Of a DNA stretch of 32,197 bases, positions 8,406 to 17,302 are shown piece by piece. The stretch covers positions 1-32,197 of the forward strand of contig JALSGW010000038.1 of the NCBI GenBank assembly GCA_026982585.1. Direction: 5' to 3'. Below the pieces are notes generated by a model. That model did not search any database. It saw nothing but the letters and a program-made list of their open reading frames with translations, and had not been told where the DNA came from. Source of the DNA: Alphaproteobacteria bacterium (lineage in GTDB: Bacteria > Pseudomonadota > Alphaproteobacteria > Geminicoccales > Geminicoccaceae). Position numbers and translations under genes: made by a program. Position 1 is the stretch's first letter. Each line of letters starts with the position of its first letter.

Positions 8406-8839
8406 ACACGTCCACAACCGCCCCCCACCGGTGGTCGGTGCGCGTGTACTACGAGGACACCGACGCCTCCGGGCTCGTGTACCACGCGGCCTATCTGCGC
8501 TTCGCCGAGCGGGCGCGCACGGAGCTGCTGCGGGCGCTGGGTCTCGACCACCGGGGGATGGCGGAGCGCAGCGGGCTAAGGTTCGCGGTGCGGCGGGTGG
8601 AGGCGGAGTTCCTGGCGCCCGCCTTCCTCGACGATCTTTTGGTGGTGGAGAGCCGGCCCGCGGCCTGGAGCGGGGCGCGTCTTGCGCTTGCCCAAACCCT
8701 TCTCCGCGGCGAGCGGATCATCTGTCGCCTCGAGGTGACATTGGTGCTGCTCGACGGGCGCCTGCGGCCGGCGCGCCTGGATCGGGCGCTGCCGAAGGCG
8801 TTTCTCGCCCCCCTGCCGCGCCTCGGGGAGCCGCGCTGA
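8402..8839 (+). CDS. ybgC: YbgC-type acyl-CoA thioesterase, Tol-Pal associated
   Basis: The 145-residue hotdog-fold protein carries the 4-hydroxybenzoyl-CoA-thioesterase-type motif YYEDTDASGLVYHAAYLRF, which includes the catalytic aspartate and the HxxYLRF segment. YbgC hydrolyses short-chain acyl-CoAs and in many proteobacteria is the first gene of the tol-pal cluster, where it has been linked to phospholipid metabolism at the inner membrane. Here it is translationally coupled to ruvB (ATGA) and followed by tolQ after 103 bp. That gap holds no gene and no obvious strong promoter. Confidence 0.92.
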   Translation: MNTSTTAPHRWSVRVYYEDTDASGLVYHAAYLRFAERARTELLRALGLDHRGMAERSGLRFAVRRVEAEFLAPAFLDDLLVVESRPAAWSGARLALAQTLLRGERIICRLEVTLVLLDGRLRPARLDRALPKAFLAPLPRLGEPR

Positions 8840-8942
8840 TGCGATGCCGCTTCGACCCCAGGGTGTGCCGGGTGCGGCTCGCCGATCCAGACCCGAAGGC
8901 GGCGTCGGGCGCCGTCCCCTCCAACCGAGGATCGAACATCCC

Positions 8943-9662
8943 ATGGACACCGATCTCCTGACCTTCCCCTCGGCCCAGGGCCTCGGCGAAACCGGTCTAT
9001 GGCAGTTGATCCGGTCCGCCGATCCGGTGGTGCAGGCGGTGGTGCTGGTGCTGCTCCTGGCCTCGGTGCTGTGCTGGGCGATCATCTTCGACAAGGGCTT
9101 CCGGTTGTGGCGGCTGCGCCGCAAGGCGGAGGCCTTCGAACGGACGTTCTGGGCGGGAAGCTCCCTGGACGAGCTCTATCGGCGTTTCGTCAAGCGACCC
9201 GACCATCCGATGGCGCTCCTGTTCGTGAACGCCATGACCGAATGGCGGGAGGTGGTGCGCGCCGGCGATCCCGAAAGCCGCAAGCGGCTCCTTGAGCGCA
9301 TCGCCCGGGTGGTGGAGGTGAGCGCGGAGCGGGAGGTGGAGGCGCTCGAGCGCAGCCTGCCCTGGCTCGCCACCATCGGCTCGGTGGCCCCCTTCGTCGG
9401 CCTGTTCGGCACCGTGTGGGGGATCATGAACAGTTTCCAGGCCATCGCCGTCACCCGCAACACGACCTTGGCGGTGGTGGCGCCGGGTATCGCCGAAGCC
9501 CTGTTCGCCACCGCCATCGGGCTGCTCGCGGCGATTCCCGCGGTGGTGGCCTACAACAAACTCTCCCATGCCCTCGACGCCTATGCGGCCCGGCTCGGGG
9601 CCTTCGGCGACGAGCTGGTGATTTTGTTCGGACGCGAACTCGACGCGCTCGAGGCGAGCTGA
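8943..9662 (+). CDS. tolQ: Tol-Pal proton-channel subunit TolQ
   Basis: TolQ is the inner-membrane protein that with TolR forms the proton-driven motor of the Tol-Pal system, which keeps the outer membrane attached and constricting at division. The 239-residue product has a first membrane segment near residues 25-45 (VVLVLLLASVLCWAIIF), a large cytoplasmic loop, then two close membrane segments: one after LPWLATIGSVAPFVGLFGT with the conserved TVWGIM, the other GIAEALFATAIGLLAAIPA. It belongs to the MotA/TolQ/ExbB family. The ATG at 8943 gives the normal N-terminus. Its ribosome site is weak (GAGG set back about 12 bases). Confidence 0.95.
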   Translation: MDTDLLTFPSAQGLGETGLWQLIRSADPVVQAVVLVLLLASVLCWAIIFDKGFRLWRLRRKAEAFERTFWAGSSLDELYRRFVKRPDHPMALLFVNAMTEWREVVRAGDPESRKRLLERIARVVEVSAEREVEALERSLPWLATIGSVAPFVGLFGTVWGIMNSFQAIAVTRNTTLAVVAPGIAEALFATAIGLLAAIPAVVAYNKLSHALDAYAARLGAFGDELVILFGRELDALEAS

Positions 9663-9665
9663 GCG

Positions 9666-10136
9666 ATGCCCGGCCCATCCCTGCCGCGCGGCCGTCCGCG
9701 CCTGCGACGACGCCGCCAGATGGCGGAGATCAACGTCACCCCCTTCGTGGACGTGATGCTGGTTTTGTTGATCGTGTTCATGATCACGGCGCCGCTGCTC
9801 ACGAGCGGTGTCAACGTGGACCTGCCGCGCACCGAAGCCCGCCCGCTTCCGGGCCAGGACAAGCCGCTTGCGGTGACCGTCACCGCCGAGGGCACCATCT
9901 ATCTGCAGGAGCGGCAGGTGAGCCTGGAGGAATTGGTTCCGAGCCTGCTCGCGATCAGCGAACGGGATCCGGAGGTGCGCATCTTCGTGCGCGGCGACCG
10001 CAGGGTGTCCTACGGGCAGATCATGGAGGTGATCGGCACCATCAACCGCGCCGGCTTCACCCGCGTCGCCCTGGTCACCGAGCTGGCCGAGCCGGGCCCG
10101 CGCACGGCCGAGGCGCCGGCATCCGAGCGGCCCTAG
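9666..10136 (+). CDS. tolR: Tol-Pal proton-channel subunit TolR
   Basis: The 156-residue ExbD/TolR-family protein has a short basic cytoplasmic head, then one membrane segment (INVTPFVDVMLVLLIVFMI). D29 in that segment is the proton-relay aspartate of the family. A periplasmic domain follows and includes the typical VFVRGDRRVSYGQIMEV-like block. It pairs with TolQ to energise TolA. It begins three bases after the tolQ stop. Confidence 0.95.
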   Translation: MPGPSLPRGRPRLRRRRQMAEINVTPFVDVMLVLLIVFMITAPLLTSGVNVDLPRTEARPLPGQDKPLAVTVTAEGTIYLQERQVSLEELVPSLLAISERDPEVRIFVRGDRRVSYGQIMEVIGTINRAGFTRVALVTELAEPGPRTAEAPASERP

Positions 10137-10185
10137 CGGAGGCGGCGTTGCGGGCCTGGTGCGCTTATGGACGGGAGGAGTAGCG

Positions 10186-11232
10186 GTGCGGCGGGCCTGG
10201 GCGCTGTCGCTGCTCCTGCACGGGGCGTTGCTCGCGCTCGTTCTGGGGCGAACGCCGGCACCCTTGCCGCCGCCCGATCCGCCGCTGGTGGTGGAGGTCG
10301 ACCTGGCCGCCCCCCCCGAGCCCGAGGAGACGGCGGCGCCGGAACGGGCGGAGACGGCTCCCCTGCCCGAGCGGGTGCCGGCGGCACCGCCGCCCGAGCC
10401 GAAGCCGGCGCCGCTCCCGGATGCCCCCGCCGAAACGGACAGGCCCGATCCTCCCGAGCCGCAGCCGGAGGAGGCCACAGCCGAGCCCCAGGCGGAACCG
10501 GAGGAATCCGCCCCCGCCCCCGCGCCGGCGCCGCCTCCCGAACCTTCGCCCGCAACACCTCCGGAGCCGGCCGTGCGCGAGCTGGCCGATGCGGCCCCGG
10601 CTGAGTCGCCCCGCATCCGCCCCCCGCGCCCCCGGCCGGCGCGGCTCGCCCAGGCCCGAGCGCGCACGCCGCCGGTTCCCCGCCCCCGTCCCGCCCGGCT
10701 CGCGCAGAGCCCGCCGTCGCAGCCGGACGCCAAGGGCGACGGGCCGCCTTTGGAGCGGGCCGATGTGACCAGCCCGGACCCGCTCGATGCGCTCTTGCGC
10801 AGCGTCGAGCAGGTGGACCGGCGGCTGCGGGACCAAGAGCGGCAGCAAGGCCGCGGCGAGCGGGCGGAAGGCCGTCCCGAGGAGGGGGCGGACGCGCCGG
10901 CCGAGGCCGATGCCGGGGCGGTGTCCCTCGCCGAGCTGCAGCGCATGGTGGAAGAACAGGTCTATCGCTGCTGGATCCTGCCGGTGGGCGCGCGCGGGGT
11001 GCGGGGGCTCAACGTGCTGGTTCGCTTCTCGGTCGCCCCCGACGGGACGGTGCGGCGGGCCGAGGTGGTGGACCGGGAGCGGCTCGCCCGCGATCCCCTG
11101 TTCCGGATCGTGGCCGAAAGCGCGATCCGCGCCGTGCGCCGCTGTTCGCCTTTACAACTCCCCAAGGAGCGCTATGCGCAATGGCGGGCGATCGAAATGA
11201 ACTTCGACCTCGAGAAGGCGTTGAGCGGATGA
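10186..11232 (+). CDS. tolA: Tol-Pal energy-transducing protein TolA
   Basis: TolA spans the periplasm and passes TolQR motor force to Pal/TolB. The 348-residue product has a single N-terminal membrane segment (ALSLLLHGALLALVLG) containing the S8-x3-H12 pair typical of TolA/TonB. A roughly 200-residue proline-, glutamate- and alanine-rich stalk follows. The C-terminal TonB-like domain includes YRCWILPVGARG and VRFSVAPDGTV. I chose the GTG at 10186 because GGGAGGAG lies just upstream; an in-frame GTG at 10159 has no such site and would add nine residues. The stop overlaps the tolB ATG. The stalk is proline/glutamate-rich rather than the alanine/lysine-rich helix of E. coli TolA. Confidence 0.92.
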   Translation: MRRAWALSLLLHGALLALVLGRTPAPLPPPDPPLVVEVDLAAPPEPEETAAPERAETAPLPERVPAAPPPEPKPAPLPDAPAETDRPDPPEPQPEEATAEPQAEPEESAPAPAPAPPPEPSPATPPEPAVRELADAAPAESPRIRPPRPRPARLAQARARTPPVPRPRPARLAQSPPSQPDAKGDGPPLERADVTSPDPLDALLRSVEQVDRRLRDQERQQGRGERAEGRPEEGADAPAEADAGAVSLAELQRMVEEQVYRCWILPVGARGVRGLNVLVRFSVAPDGTVRRAEVVDRERLARDPLFRIVAESAIRAVRRCSPLQLPKERYAQWRAIEMNFDLEKALSG

Positions 11233-12557
11233 TCCGCGAGCGATGGAGCCGCCGCGAGCTGCTCGCCGCCGGTGCCGCGGTGGCGGCGGTGGGCCTGTCC
11301 CGACCCGCATGGGGACAGTTGCGGGTGGACATCACCCGCGGACGGGTCGAACCCATGCCCATCGCCGTGAGCCCCTTCGCCGGCGACCGACCGTCGGAGG
11401 TGGAGCTGGGCCGGCGCATCGCCGAAGTGGTGGCGGCCGATCTCGACGGCTCCGGATGGTTCCGCACCATCGATCCCCGGGCCTACATCCAGAGCCCGGA
11501 CGAGCTGCGCACCGTGCCCCGGTTCGCCGAATGGCAGCAGATCGGCGCCCAGGCGCTGATCAGCGGGGTGGTGCGGGGCGAAGGTGCCGACGGCATGGCG
11601 GTGGAATTCCGCCTCTGGGACGTGTTCGCCGGCAGCCAGATGATCGGCCTGCGGTTGGTCCTCGCCCGCGACATCTGGCGCCGCGCCGCCCACCGCATCG
11701 CCGATGCGGTCTACGAGCGGCTCACCGGCGAATCCGGCTATTTCGACACCCGCATCGCCTACATCGCCGAGACCGGCCCGCCCGGCCAGCGCATCAAGCG
11801 CCTCGCGATCATGGACCAGGACGGGTACGACAACCGCTATCTCACCGACGGCAGCGAACTCGTGCTCACCCCGCGCTTCACCCCGGACGGCCGCGGCCTC
11901 GCCTATCTCGCCTACCGGGGTCTCGTGCCCGGGATCTATCTGCGCGACCTCGAGACCGGCCGGGATCGGCCGCTCGGGCGCTTTGCCGGCATGAATTTCG
12001 CCCCCCGCTTCGCCCCCGACGGCAACAGCCTGCTCCTCACCATCGCCGTCGGCGGCAACTCCGACATCTACGAGTACGAGCCGGCCCGGGACCGGCTGGT
12101 GCGGCTCACCGACCATCCCGCCATCGACACCTCGCCCAGCTACGCCCCGGACGGCCAGCGCATCGTCTTCAACTCCAACCGCGGCGGGAGCCCGCAGCTC
12201 TACGTCATGGACCGCGACGGCGGCAATGTGCGCCGGATCAGCTTCGGCGACGGGCTCTACGGCAGCCCGGTGTGGTCGCCGCGCGGGGATGTGATCGCCT
12301 TCACCAAGATCCGGGGCGGCTTCTTCCACATCGGGGTGATGCGCCCGGACGGCGGCGAGGAACGGCTGCTGACGCGAAGCTTCCTCGACGAGGCGCCGAG
12401 CTTCGCCCCCAACGGACGGCTGATCCTGTTCCACCGGCAGGATCCCCTGAACGACCGCATCCGCCTCATGACCATCGACCTCACCGGCTACCGCCTCCGA
12501 GAGCTGCCCACCGCCACCGACGCCTCGGATCCCGACTGGTCGCCCTTGATTCCCTGA
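11229..12557 (+). CDS. tolB: Tol-Pal periplasmic beta-propeller protein TolB
   Basis: The 442-residue protein has the TolB N-terminal domain (ITRGRVEPMPIAVSPF, as in the family) and a C-terminal six-bladed propeller. The propeller is built from WD40-like PD40 repeats such as SPSYAPDGQRIVFNS and GSPVWSPRGDVIAFT. TolB binds Pal and modulates its contact with peptidoglycan. The N-terminus reads SRRELLAAGAAVAAVG and resembles a twin-arginine export signal ending near AWGQ, so folded export through Tat is possible instead of Sec. The ATG overlaps the tolA stop. A promoter-like sequence for pal spans the end of this gene. Confidence 0.95.
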   Translation: MIRERWSRRELLAAGAAVAAVGLSRPAWGQLRVDITRGRVEPMPIAVSPFAGDRPSEVELGRRIAEVVAADLDGSGWFRTIDPRAYIQSPDELRTVPRFAEWQQIGAQALISGVVRGEGADGMAVEFRLWDVFAGSQMIGLRLVLARDIWRRAAHRIADAVYERLTGESGYFDTRIAYIAETGPPGQRIKRLAIMDQDGYDNRYLTDGSELVLTPRFTPDGRGLAYLAYRGLVPGIYLRDLETGRDRPLGRFAGMNFAPRFAPDGNSLLLTIAVGGNSDIYEYEPARDRLVRLTDHPAIDTSPSYAPDGQRIVFNSNRGGSPQLYVMDRDGGNVRRISFGDGLYGSPVWSPRGDVIAFTKIRGGFFHIGVMRPDGGEERLLTRSFLDEAPSFAPNGRLILFHRQDPLNDRIRLMTIDLTGYRLRELPTATDASDPDWSPLIP

Positions 12558-12573
12558 CCCTGCGCCGTATAAG
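12546..12573 (+). promoter_or_regulatory. possible internal promoter for pal
   Basis: TTGATT at 12546-12551 and TATAAG at 12568-12573 are separated by 16 bases and lie at the end of tolB, about 50 bases before the pal start. This is a good match to a sigma-70-type promoter in otherwise very GC-rich sequence. Internal promoters are known in other tol-pal clusters. It could supply extra transcript for the abundant lipoprotein Pal. Confidence 0.45.
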
Positions 12574-12622
12574 CGGCATGCCGCAGCGAAGCTCGCGCCG
12601 GGTGCGCGCCACGGGAGGTCAC

Positions 12623-13174
12623 ATGTCCAGGCGGCTGCTCTTCTCCCTCATGGGGCTCGTCGTGCTGGCGGGATGCGCCACCACGCCGATGGAGGAACGG
12701 GCCGGCGACCAGGCCGCGGCAGGCCCCGCCATGGCCGGCGAGGAGGCGATCGGGGTGGGCGATCCGGCCGGATCGATCACCGCCGACCCGCTCGCCGCCG
12801 ACATCGTGCCGGGAAGCCAGAAGGACCTGGAGGTCAACGTCGGCGACCGGGTGTTCTTCGCCTTCGACAGCGCCGCCCTGGACGAGGAGGCCCAGGCCAC
12901 CCTCGACCGTCAGGCGGCATGGCTGCTGCAGTATCCCGACATCGTGGTCACCATCGAGGGCCACGCGGACGAGCGCGGCACCCGGGAATACAACCTGGCC
13001 CTGGGCGAGCGCCGGGCCATGGCGGTCAAGAACTATCTGGTGGCCAAAGGGGTGAGCCCCGACCGCATCCTCACCATCTCCTACGGCGAGGAACGTCCGG
13101 TCGATCCCGGGCACAATGAGGCCGCCTGGGCGCTCAACCGCCGGGCGGTGACGGTGGTCACGGTCACCCAGTGA
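12623..13174 (+). CDS. pal: peptidoglycan-associated lipoprotein Pal
   Basis: The 183-residue precursor has a lipoprotein signal with lipobox LAGC (MSRRLLFSLMGLVVLAGC), so it should be anchored in the outer membrane by a lipidated cysteine at 18. A linker is followed by an OmpA-like peptidoglycan-binding domain. Recognisable blocks are VFFAFDSAALDEEAQ, TIEGHADERGTREYN, LGERRAMAVKNYL and RILTISYGEERP. GGGAGGT lies seven bases before the ATG. It works with TolB and TolQRA. Its stop overlaps the possible GTG start of cpoB. Confidence 0.96.
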   Translation: MSRRLLFSLMGLVVLAGCATTPMEERAGDQAAAGPAMAGEEAIGVGDPAGSITADPLAADIVPGSQKDLEVNVGDRVFFAFDSAALDEEAQATLDRQAAWLLQYPDIVVTIEGHADERGTREYNLALGERRAMAVKNYLVAKGVSPDRILTISYGEERPVDPGHNEAAWALNRRAVTVVTVTQ

Positions 13175-13974
13175 GGGGAGCGCATCCCGTGGGCCGGTCG
13201 GCGCTGCTCCTGTTGTTGGCCCTGTTCCTCGGCGCGGCTGGCCTCGAGGTGCGGGCCCAGCAGGTGGATCCGGCCGCGCTCGCCTCCTTCGAGGCGCGGC
13301 TGCTCCAGCTCGAGGAGGAGCTCCGGCGTCTCACCGGTCGGCTCGAAGAGATGGAGTTCCGCCAGCGGCAGCTGGAGGAGCGCCTGCGGCAGCTGGAGGC
13401 CCGCCCCGCCGCGCCCCCGATCGCCGCCCCGGAGCCGGAGGCCGAGGTGGCGGAAGGCGAACCCGTCGCCGCAGAGCCTCGGGCCGAGGGCGCTGCCGCG
13501 GAGGAGGAGCGTCCGATGGCGGAAGAACAGCCTGCCGCGGACGTTCCCCTGGCCGAGGCCGCAGAGCTCGCACCCGCGCTCGCGGGCGGGCCGCAGGAGC
13601 GCTACCAGGCGGCCCTGGCCCTCCTCGAGGCCGGTCGTTTCGCCCAGGCGGAGGAGGCGCTCGCGCGGCTGCTCAGCGACTTCCCGGACCACGAGCTGGC
13701 CCCCCGGGCCGCCTATTGGCTCGGCGAGACCTACTTCTTCCGCCAGGACTATCAGGCCGCCGCCCAGACCTTCGCCCGCAACTACCGCCGCTACGGTCCG
13801 CAGGCCCCGCGCGCCCCCGACACCCTGCTCAAGCTCGGCATGGCCTTCGCCGCCATGGGCGATCGGGAGCGGGCCTGCCGCACCTTCGAAGAGCTCGCGC
13901 GACGCCATCCCGACGCCCCAGCCCCGGTGCGCCAGGCCTTGCGCCGTGAGCGCAGCGCCGCCGGCTGCCCCTGA
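13171..13974 (+). CDS. cpoB: cell division coordinator CpoB (YbgF)
   Basis: The 267-residue periplasmic protein has a signal peptide (SALLLLLALFLGAAG, cut near VRAQ). A coiled coil follows at about residues 40-85 (LLQLEEELRRLTGRLEEM), then an alanine/glutamate/proline linker, and then tetratricopeptide repeats beginning near YQAALALLEAGRFAQAEEAL. In E. coli CpoB links Tol-Pal to peptidoglycan synthesis at the division site. A GTG at 13171 overlaps the pal stop. A second GTG at 13189 has AGGGGAG upstream and keeps the signal peptide, so the true start may be 18 bases later. The 3' end overlaps the tilS start by 29 bases. Confidence 0.9.
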   Translation: MRGAHPVGRSALLLLLALFLGAAGLEVRAQQVDPAALASFEARLLQLEEELRRLTGRLEEMEFRQRQLEERLRQLEARPAAPPIAAPEPEAEVAEGEPVAAEPRAEGAAAEEERPMAEEQPAADVPLAEAAELAPALAGGPQERYQAALALLEAGRFAQAEEALARLLSDFPDHELAPRAAYWLGETYFFRQDYQAAAQTFARNYRRYGPQAPRAPDTLLKLGMAFAAMGDRERACRTFEELARRHPDAPAPVRQALRRERSAAGCP

Positions 13975-15292
13975 CCGCCCGCTCAGCGACGAGGAGTTCG
14001 CGGCCCTGATGGCGGTGTTCGCGCCCTTCGAGCCCGCCCCCCGACTGGCGGTGGCGGTCTCGGGCGGTGCGGACAGCATGGCCCTGGTCGTCCTCGCCCA
14101 GGCGTGGGCGCGGGCACGGGGCGGCGAGAGCCTCGCGCTCGTGGTCGATCACCGTCTGCGGCCGGAATCGGGCCGGGAGGCGGAGCGGGTGCTGGGGTGG
14201 CTCGAGCGGCTCGGCATCCGGGGCCGCATCCTTTGCGCCGACCGGCCGCCTCCGGCAAGCGGTCTCCAGGCCTGGGCGCGCAAGCTGCGCTACCGGCTGC
14301 TCGAACATGCCTGTCTGGAACTCGGCGCGCTGCACCTCCTGCTCGCCCACCGGCAGGAGGACCAGGTCGAGACCGTGGCCATGCGCAAGGCGCGGGGAAG
14401 CGGCCCGCTCGGGCTCGCGGGTATTCCGGCGGAACGCTTCACCCCGAGCGTGCGGCTGGTCCGCCCGCTGCTCGGGGTGCCGCGGGCGCGGATCCTTGCG
14501 ACCCTGAAGGCCCGGCGGGTGCCCTGGCTCGAGGATCCCTCCAACCGAGACCCGCGTTTCGCCCGCACCCCTTTGCGCGCACACCCTCCGCCCGAGCGCC
14601 CGCTGCTCGCCTGCGCCGCCCAGGCGGCCGCAGCCCGCTCCCGCCTCGAGGCCGAGGCGGCGCGCTGGTGCGCGTCGCACGCCCGCATCGACCCCTTCGG
14701 CTGGGCCGAGCTGGACCTGGAGGCCTGGCACAGAGCGGATCCGGAGCTGCGCCTCCTCCTCCTCTCCCGGCTTTGCCTGGTGGTGGGAGGAAGGGAGCAT
14801 CCGCCCCGGCGCCGGGTGCTCGCCTGGCTCCTCCGGGAGCTCGAGCGGCCGGCCCCGGGCTTTAGGAGGACGGCGGGCGGATGCCTGTTGGAGGTGCGCG
14901 GTCCGCGCCTTCGCCTGTTCCGCGAGCTGCGGGGCGCGAAGCGGGCCCGGGCGGAGCCTGTTGCGGGCGGCCTGTGGTGGGACGGCCGCTGGACCATCCG
15001 GTTGAAGGATGGGCCGGCGGTGCCGTGGATCGGACCGCTCGACTCCGTGCCGTCCGCGAGGCTGCGCGCAGCCCTTTTGGCCCGCGCACGTGGGCTCGGC
15101 ATCCCCCGCGAGGCCCTTCCCGGATTGCCCGCCCTCAGCCTGGAAGGCGGCATCTGGCTTTCGCCGCTTGCGCCTTTCCGCGCGGCGCGGCTCGGCGTGC
15201 GCTTTTCCTTCAGGCCCTGTCGCCGTCTGCTCGAGGCGCCCTTCCGGGCTTTGGGTTCTATTGCTTCGCGGCCGGCTCAGTCTAACTGTTAG
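13946..15292 (+). CDS. tilS: tRNA(Ile)-lysidine synthetase TilS
   Basis: TilS attaches lysine to C34 of the CAU-anticodon tRNA-Ile so that it reads AUA. The 448-residue product carries the ATP-binding PP-loop SGGADS at 39-44, then VVDHRLRPES, then AHRQEDQVET (family form close to AHHxDDQxET), and WLEDPSNRDPRF. A divergent C-terminal region follows. The GTG at 13946 lies inside cpoB; the resulting N-terminus (PLSDEEFAALM) resembles alphaproteobacterial relatives, which supports it over the ATG at 14009. The HH pair of the usual motif is HR here, with the other acidic residues kept. Adjacency to ftsH is common across bacteria. Confidence 0.92.
   Translation: MSAAPPAAPDRPLSDEEFAALMAVFAPFEPAPRLAVAVSGGADSMALVVLAQAWARARGGESLALVVDHRLRPESGREAERVLGWLERLGIRGRILCADRPPPASGLQAWARKLRYRLLEHACLELGALHLLLAHRQEDQVETVAMRKARGSGPLGLAGIPAERFTPSVRLVRPLLGVPRARILATLKARRVPWLEDPSNRDPRFARTPLRAHPPPERPLLACAAQAAAARSRLEAEAARWCASHARIDPFGWAELDLEAWHRADPELRLLLLSRLCLVVGGREHPPRRRVLAWLLRELERPAPGFRRTAGGCLLEVRGPRLRLFRELRGAKRARAEPVAGGLWWDGRWTIRLKDGPAVPWIGPLDSVPSARLRAALLARARGLGIPREALPGLPALSLEGGIWLSPLAPFRAARLGVRFSFRPCRRLLEAPFRALGSIASRPAQSNC
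15261..15288 (+). promoter_or_regulatory. possible ftsH promoter within the end of tilS
   Basis: TTGCTT at 15261-15266 and TAACTG at 15283-15288 are separated by 16 bases, in a local dip in GC content ahead of ftsH. The match to a housekeeping promoter is moderate. I see no clear heat-shock-type promoter. ftsH could also be read from upstream. Confidence 0.25.
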
Positions 15293-15352
15293 CGAGGGCC
15301 GCGCCCGTTTGGGGTGCGGGGCCGCGGAGGGTCGCGTGGACGAGGTCCATCG

Positions 15353-17287
15353 GTGAACAACTTCAGCAAAAATCTCGCCCTTTGGGTCATCATCGGGCTG
15401 CTGCTGATCGCACTGGTCAACCTCTTCCAGGGGTCGCGCCCGCGCAGCCCGCAGACCACCGTCGCCTATTCCGACTTCATCGCCGACGTCGAGGCCGGGC
15501 GGGTGAGCGAGGTCGCCATCCAGGGCGAACTCATCACCGGCCGCTACGCGGACGGCCGCCCGTTCCAGACCTACGCCCCCCAGGATCCGCAGCTGATCGA
15601 GCGGCTCACCGCCGCCAAGGTGCGCATCACCGCCCTGCCGGTGGAGGAGGACGTGCCCTCCCTGCTCGGCGTGCTGGTGTCCTGGTTCCCCATGCTGCTG
15701 CTGATCGCGGTGTGGATCTTCTTCATGCGGCAGATGCAGGCGGGGGGCGGCAAGGCGATGGGATTCGGCAAGTCGCGCGCCCGGCTGTTGACCGAGAAAC
15801 ACGGGCGGGTGACCTTCAGCGACGTGGCCGGCATCGACGAAGCCAAGGAGGAGCTCCAGGAGATCGTGGAGTTCCTCAAGAACCCGCAGAAGTTCCAGCA
15901 GCTCGGCGGCCGCATCCCCAAGGGCTGCCTCCTCGTGGGCCCGCCCGGCACCGGCAAGACGCTGCTCGCCCGGGCCATCGCCGGCGAGGCGAACGTCCCC
16001 TTCTTCACCATCTCCGGCTCGGATTTCGTGGAGATGTTCGTGGGCGTGGGCGCATCGCGGGTGCGCGACATGTTCGAGCAGGCCAAGAAACACGCCCCGT
16101 GCATCGTCTTCATCGACGAGATCGACGCCGTCGGCCGCCACCGCGGTGCCGGGATCGGCGGCGGCAACGACGAGCGCGAACAGACGCTGAACCAGCTTCT
16201 GGTCGAGATGGACGGGTTCGATTCCAACGACGGCGTGATCCTCATCGCCGCCACCAACCGTCCCGACGTTCTCGACCCGGCCCTGCTCCGCCCGGGCCGT
16301 TTCGACCGCCAGATCGTGGTGCCCTACCCCGATGTGGTCGGGCGCGAGAAAATCCTGAACGTGCACATCAAGAAAATCCGGGTGGCGCCGGACGTGGACA
16401 CCAAGGTGCTGGCCCGGGGCACCCCGGGCTTCTCGGGGGCGGACCTCGCCAACATCGTCAACGAAGCGGCGCTCTTGGCCGCGCGGCGGGGCAAGCGGGT
16501 GGTCACCATGGCGGAGTTCGAGGCCGCCAAGGACAAGGTGATCATGGGCATCGAACGCCGCTCGATGGTGATGAGCGAGGAGGAGAAGCGGCAGACCGCC
16601 TATCACGAGGCGGGGCATGCGGTGGTCGCCTACTTTACCCCGGCCTCCGATCCCATCCACAAGGCCACCATCATCCCGCGCGGGCGGGCGCTCGGCATGG
16701 TGATGCGGCTGCCCGAGGGCGATCGCATCTCGGTGAGCCGGGAGAAGCTGGAAGGGGATATCGCCGTCGCCATGGGCGGACGGGTGGCCGAGGAGCTGGT
16801 CTTCGGCCGCGACAAGGTCACCGCCGGCGCCGCCTCCGACATCCAGCAGGCGACCCGCATCGCCCGCCACATGGTGACCGAGTGGGGCATGAGCGACGAG
16901 CTCGGCCCGGTGGGCTACACCGACGGCAATCAGGAGATCTTCCTCGGCGCCCAGCTCGCCCAGATGCGGCTGGTCTCGGAGCAGACCGCCTTCAAGATCG
17001 ACCAGGAGGTGCGCCGCATCGTCGAGGACGGCTACCGCCGGGCGCGCGCCATCCTCGAGGAGCACCGGGACAAGCTCGACGCCCTGGCAAAGGCGCTGCT
17101 CGAATACGAGACCCTGACCGGCGAGGAAATCGACCAGCTCATGCGCGGCCAGCCCATCGTGCGGCCGGAGCCGCAGCAGGAGGAAGCGGAACAGCAGACC
17201 TCCGCCGAAGGCCGACGCACCTCGGTGCCGCCCACCACCCGGCCCGCCGCGGGACCGGGCGGCATGGAGCCCCAGCCGGGCACCTGA
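15353..17287 (+). CDS. ftsH: ATP-dependent zinc metalloprotease FtsH
   Basis: FtsH is the membrane-anchored hexameric AAA+ protease that degrades misfolded membrane proteins and selected regulators. The 644-residue product has a first membrane segment near 9-24 (LWVIIGLLLIALVNLF) and a periplasmic domain. A second membrane segment follows near 107-125 (WFPMLLLIAVWIFFM). Walker A is GPPGTGKT near 197, Walker B is IVFIDEIDAVG, and the second region of homology is NRPDVLDPALLRPGRFDR. The zinc site is HEAGH at 418-422. The GTG at 15353 preceded by GAGGT gives the family N-terminus; an upstream in-frame start adds only a basic tail. It converges with uvrB. Confidence 0.97.
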   Translation: MNNFSKNLALWVIIGLLLIALVNLFQGSRPRSPQTTVAYSDFIADVEAGRVSEVAIQGELITGRYADGRPFQTYAPQDPQLIERLTAAKVRITALPVEEDVPSLLGVLVSWFPMLLLIAVWIFFMRQMQAGGGKAMGFGKSRARLLTEKHGRVTFSDVAGIDEAKEELQEIVEFLKNPQKFQQLGGRIPKGCLLVGPPGTGKTLLARAIAGEANVPFFTISGSDFVEMFVGVGASRVRDMFEQAKKHAPCIVFIDEIDAVGRHRGAGIGGGNDEREQTLNQLLVEMDGFDSNDGVILIAATNRPDVLDPALLRPGRFDRQIVVPYPDVVGREKILNVHIKKIRVAPDVDTKVLARGTPGFSGADLANIVNEAALLAARRGKRVVTMAEFEAAKDKVIMGIERRSMVMSEEEKRQTAYHEAGHAVVAYFTPASDPIHKATIIPRGRALGMVMRLPEGDRISVSREKLEGDIAVAMGGRVAEELVFGRDKVTAGAASDIQQATRIARHMVTEWGMSDELGPVGYTDGNQEIFLGAQLAQMRLVSEQTAFKIDQEVRRIVEDGYRRARAILEEHRDKLDALAKALLEYETLTGEEIDQLMRGQPIVRPEPQQEEAEQQTSAEGRRTSVPPTTRPAAGPGGMEPQPGT

Positions 17288-17302
17288 GGGCGAAACGGGC
17301 GG

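Noticed and set aside
8840..8942. Short open frame between ybgC and tolQ
   Set aside because: About 40 codons, no ribosome site and no family resemblance; treated as an intergenic gap.
13829..17065. Antisense frame of more than 1,000 codons over tilS and ftsH
   Set aside because: Shadow of codon bias in two well-identified genes on the other strand.
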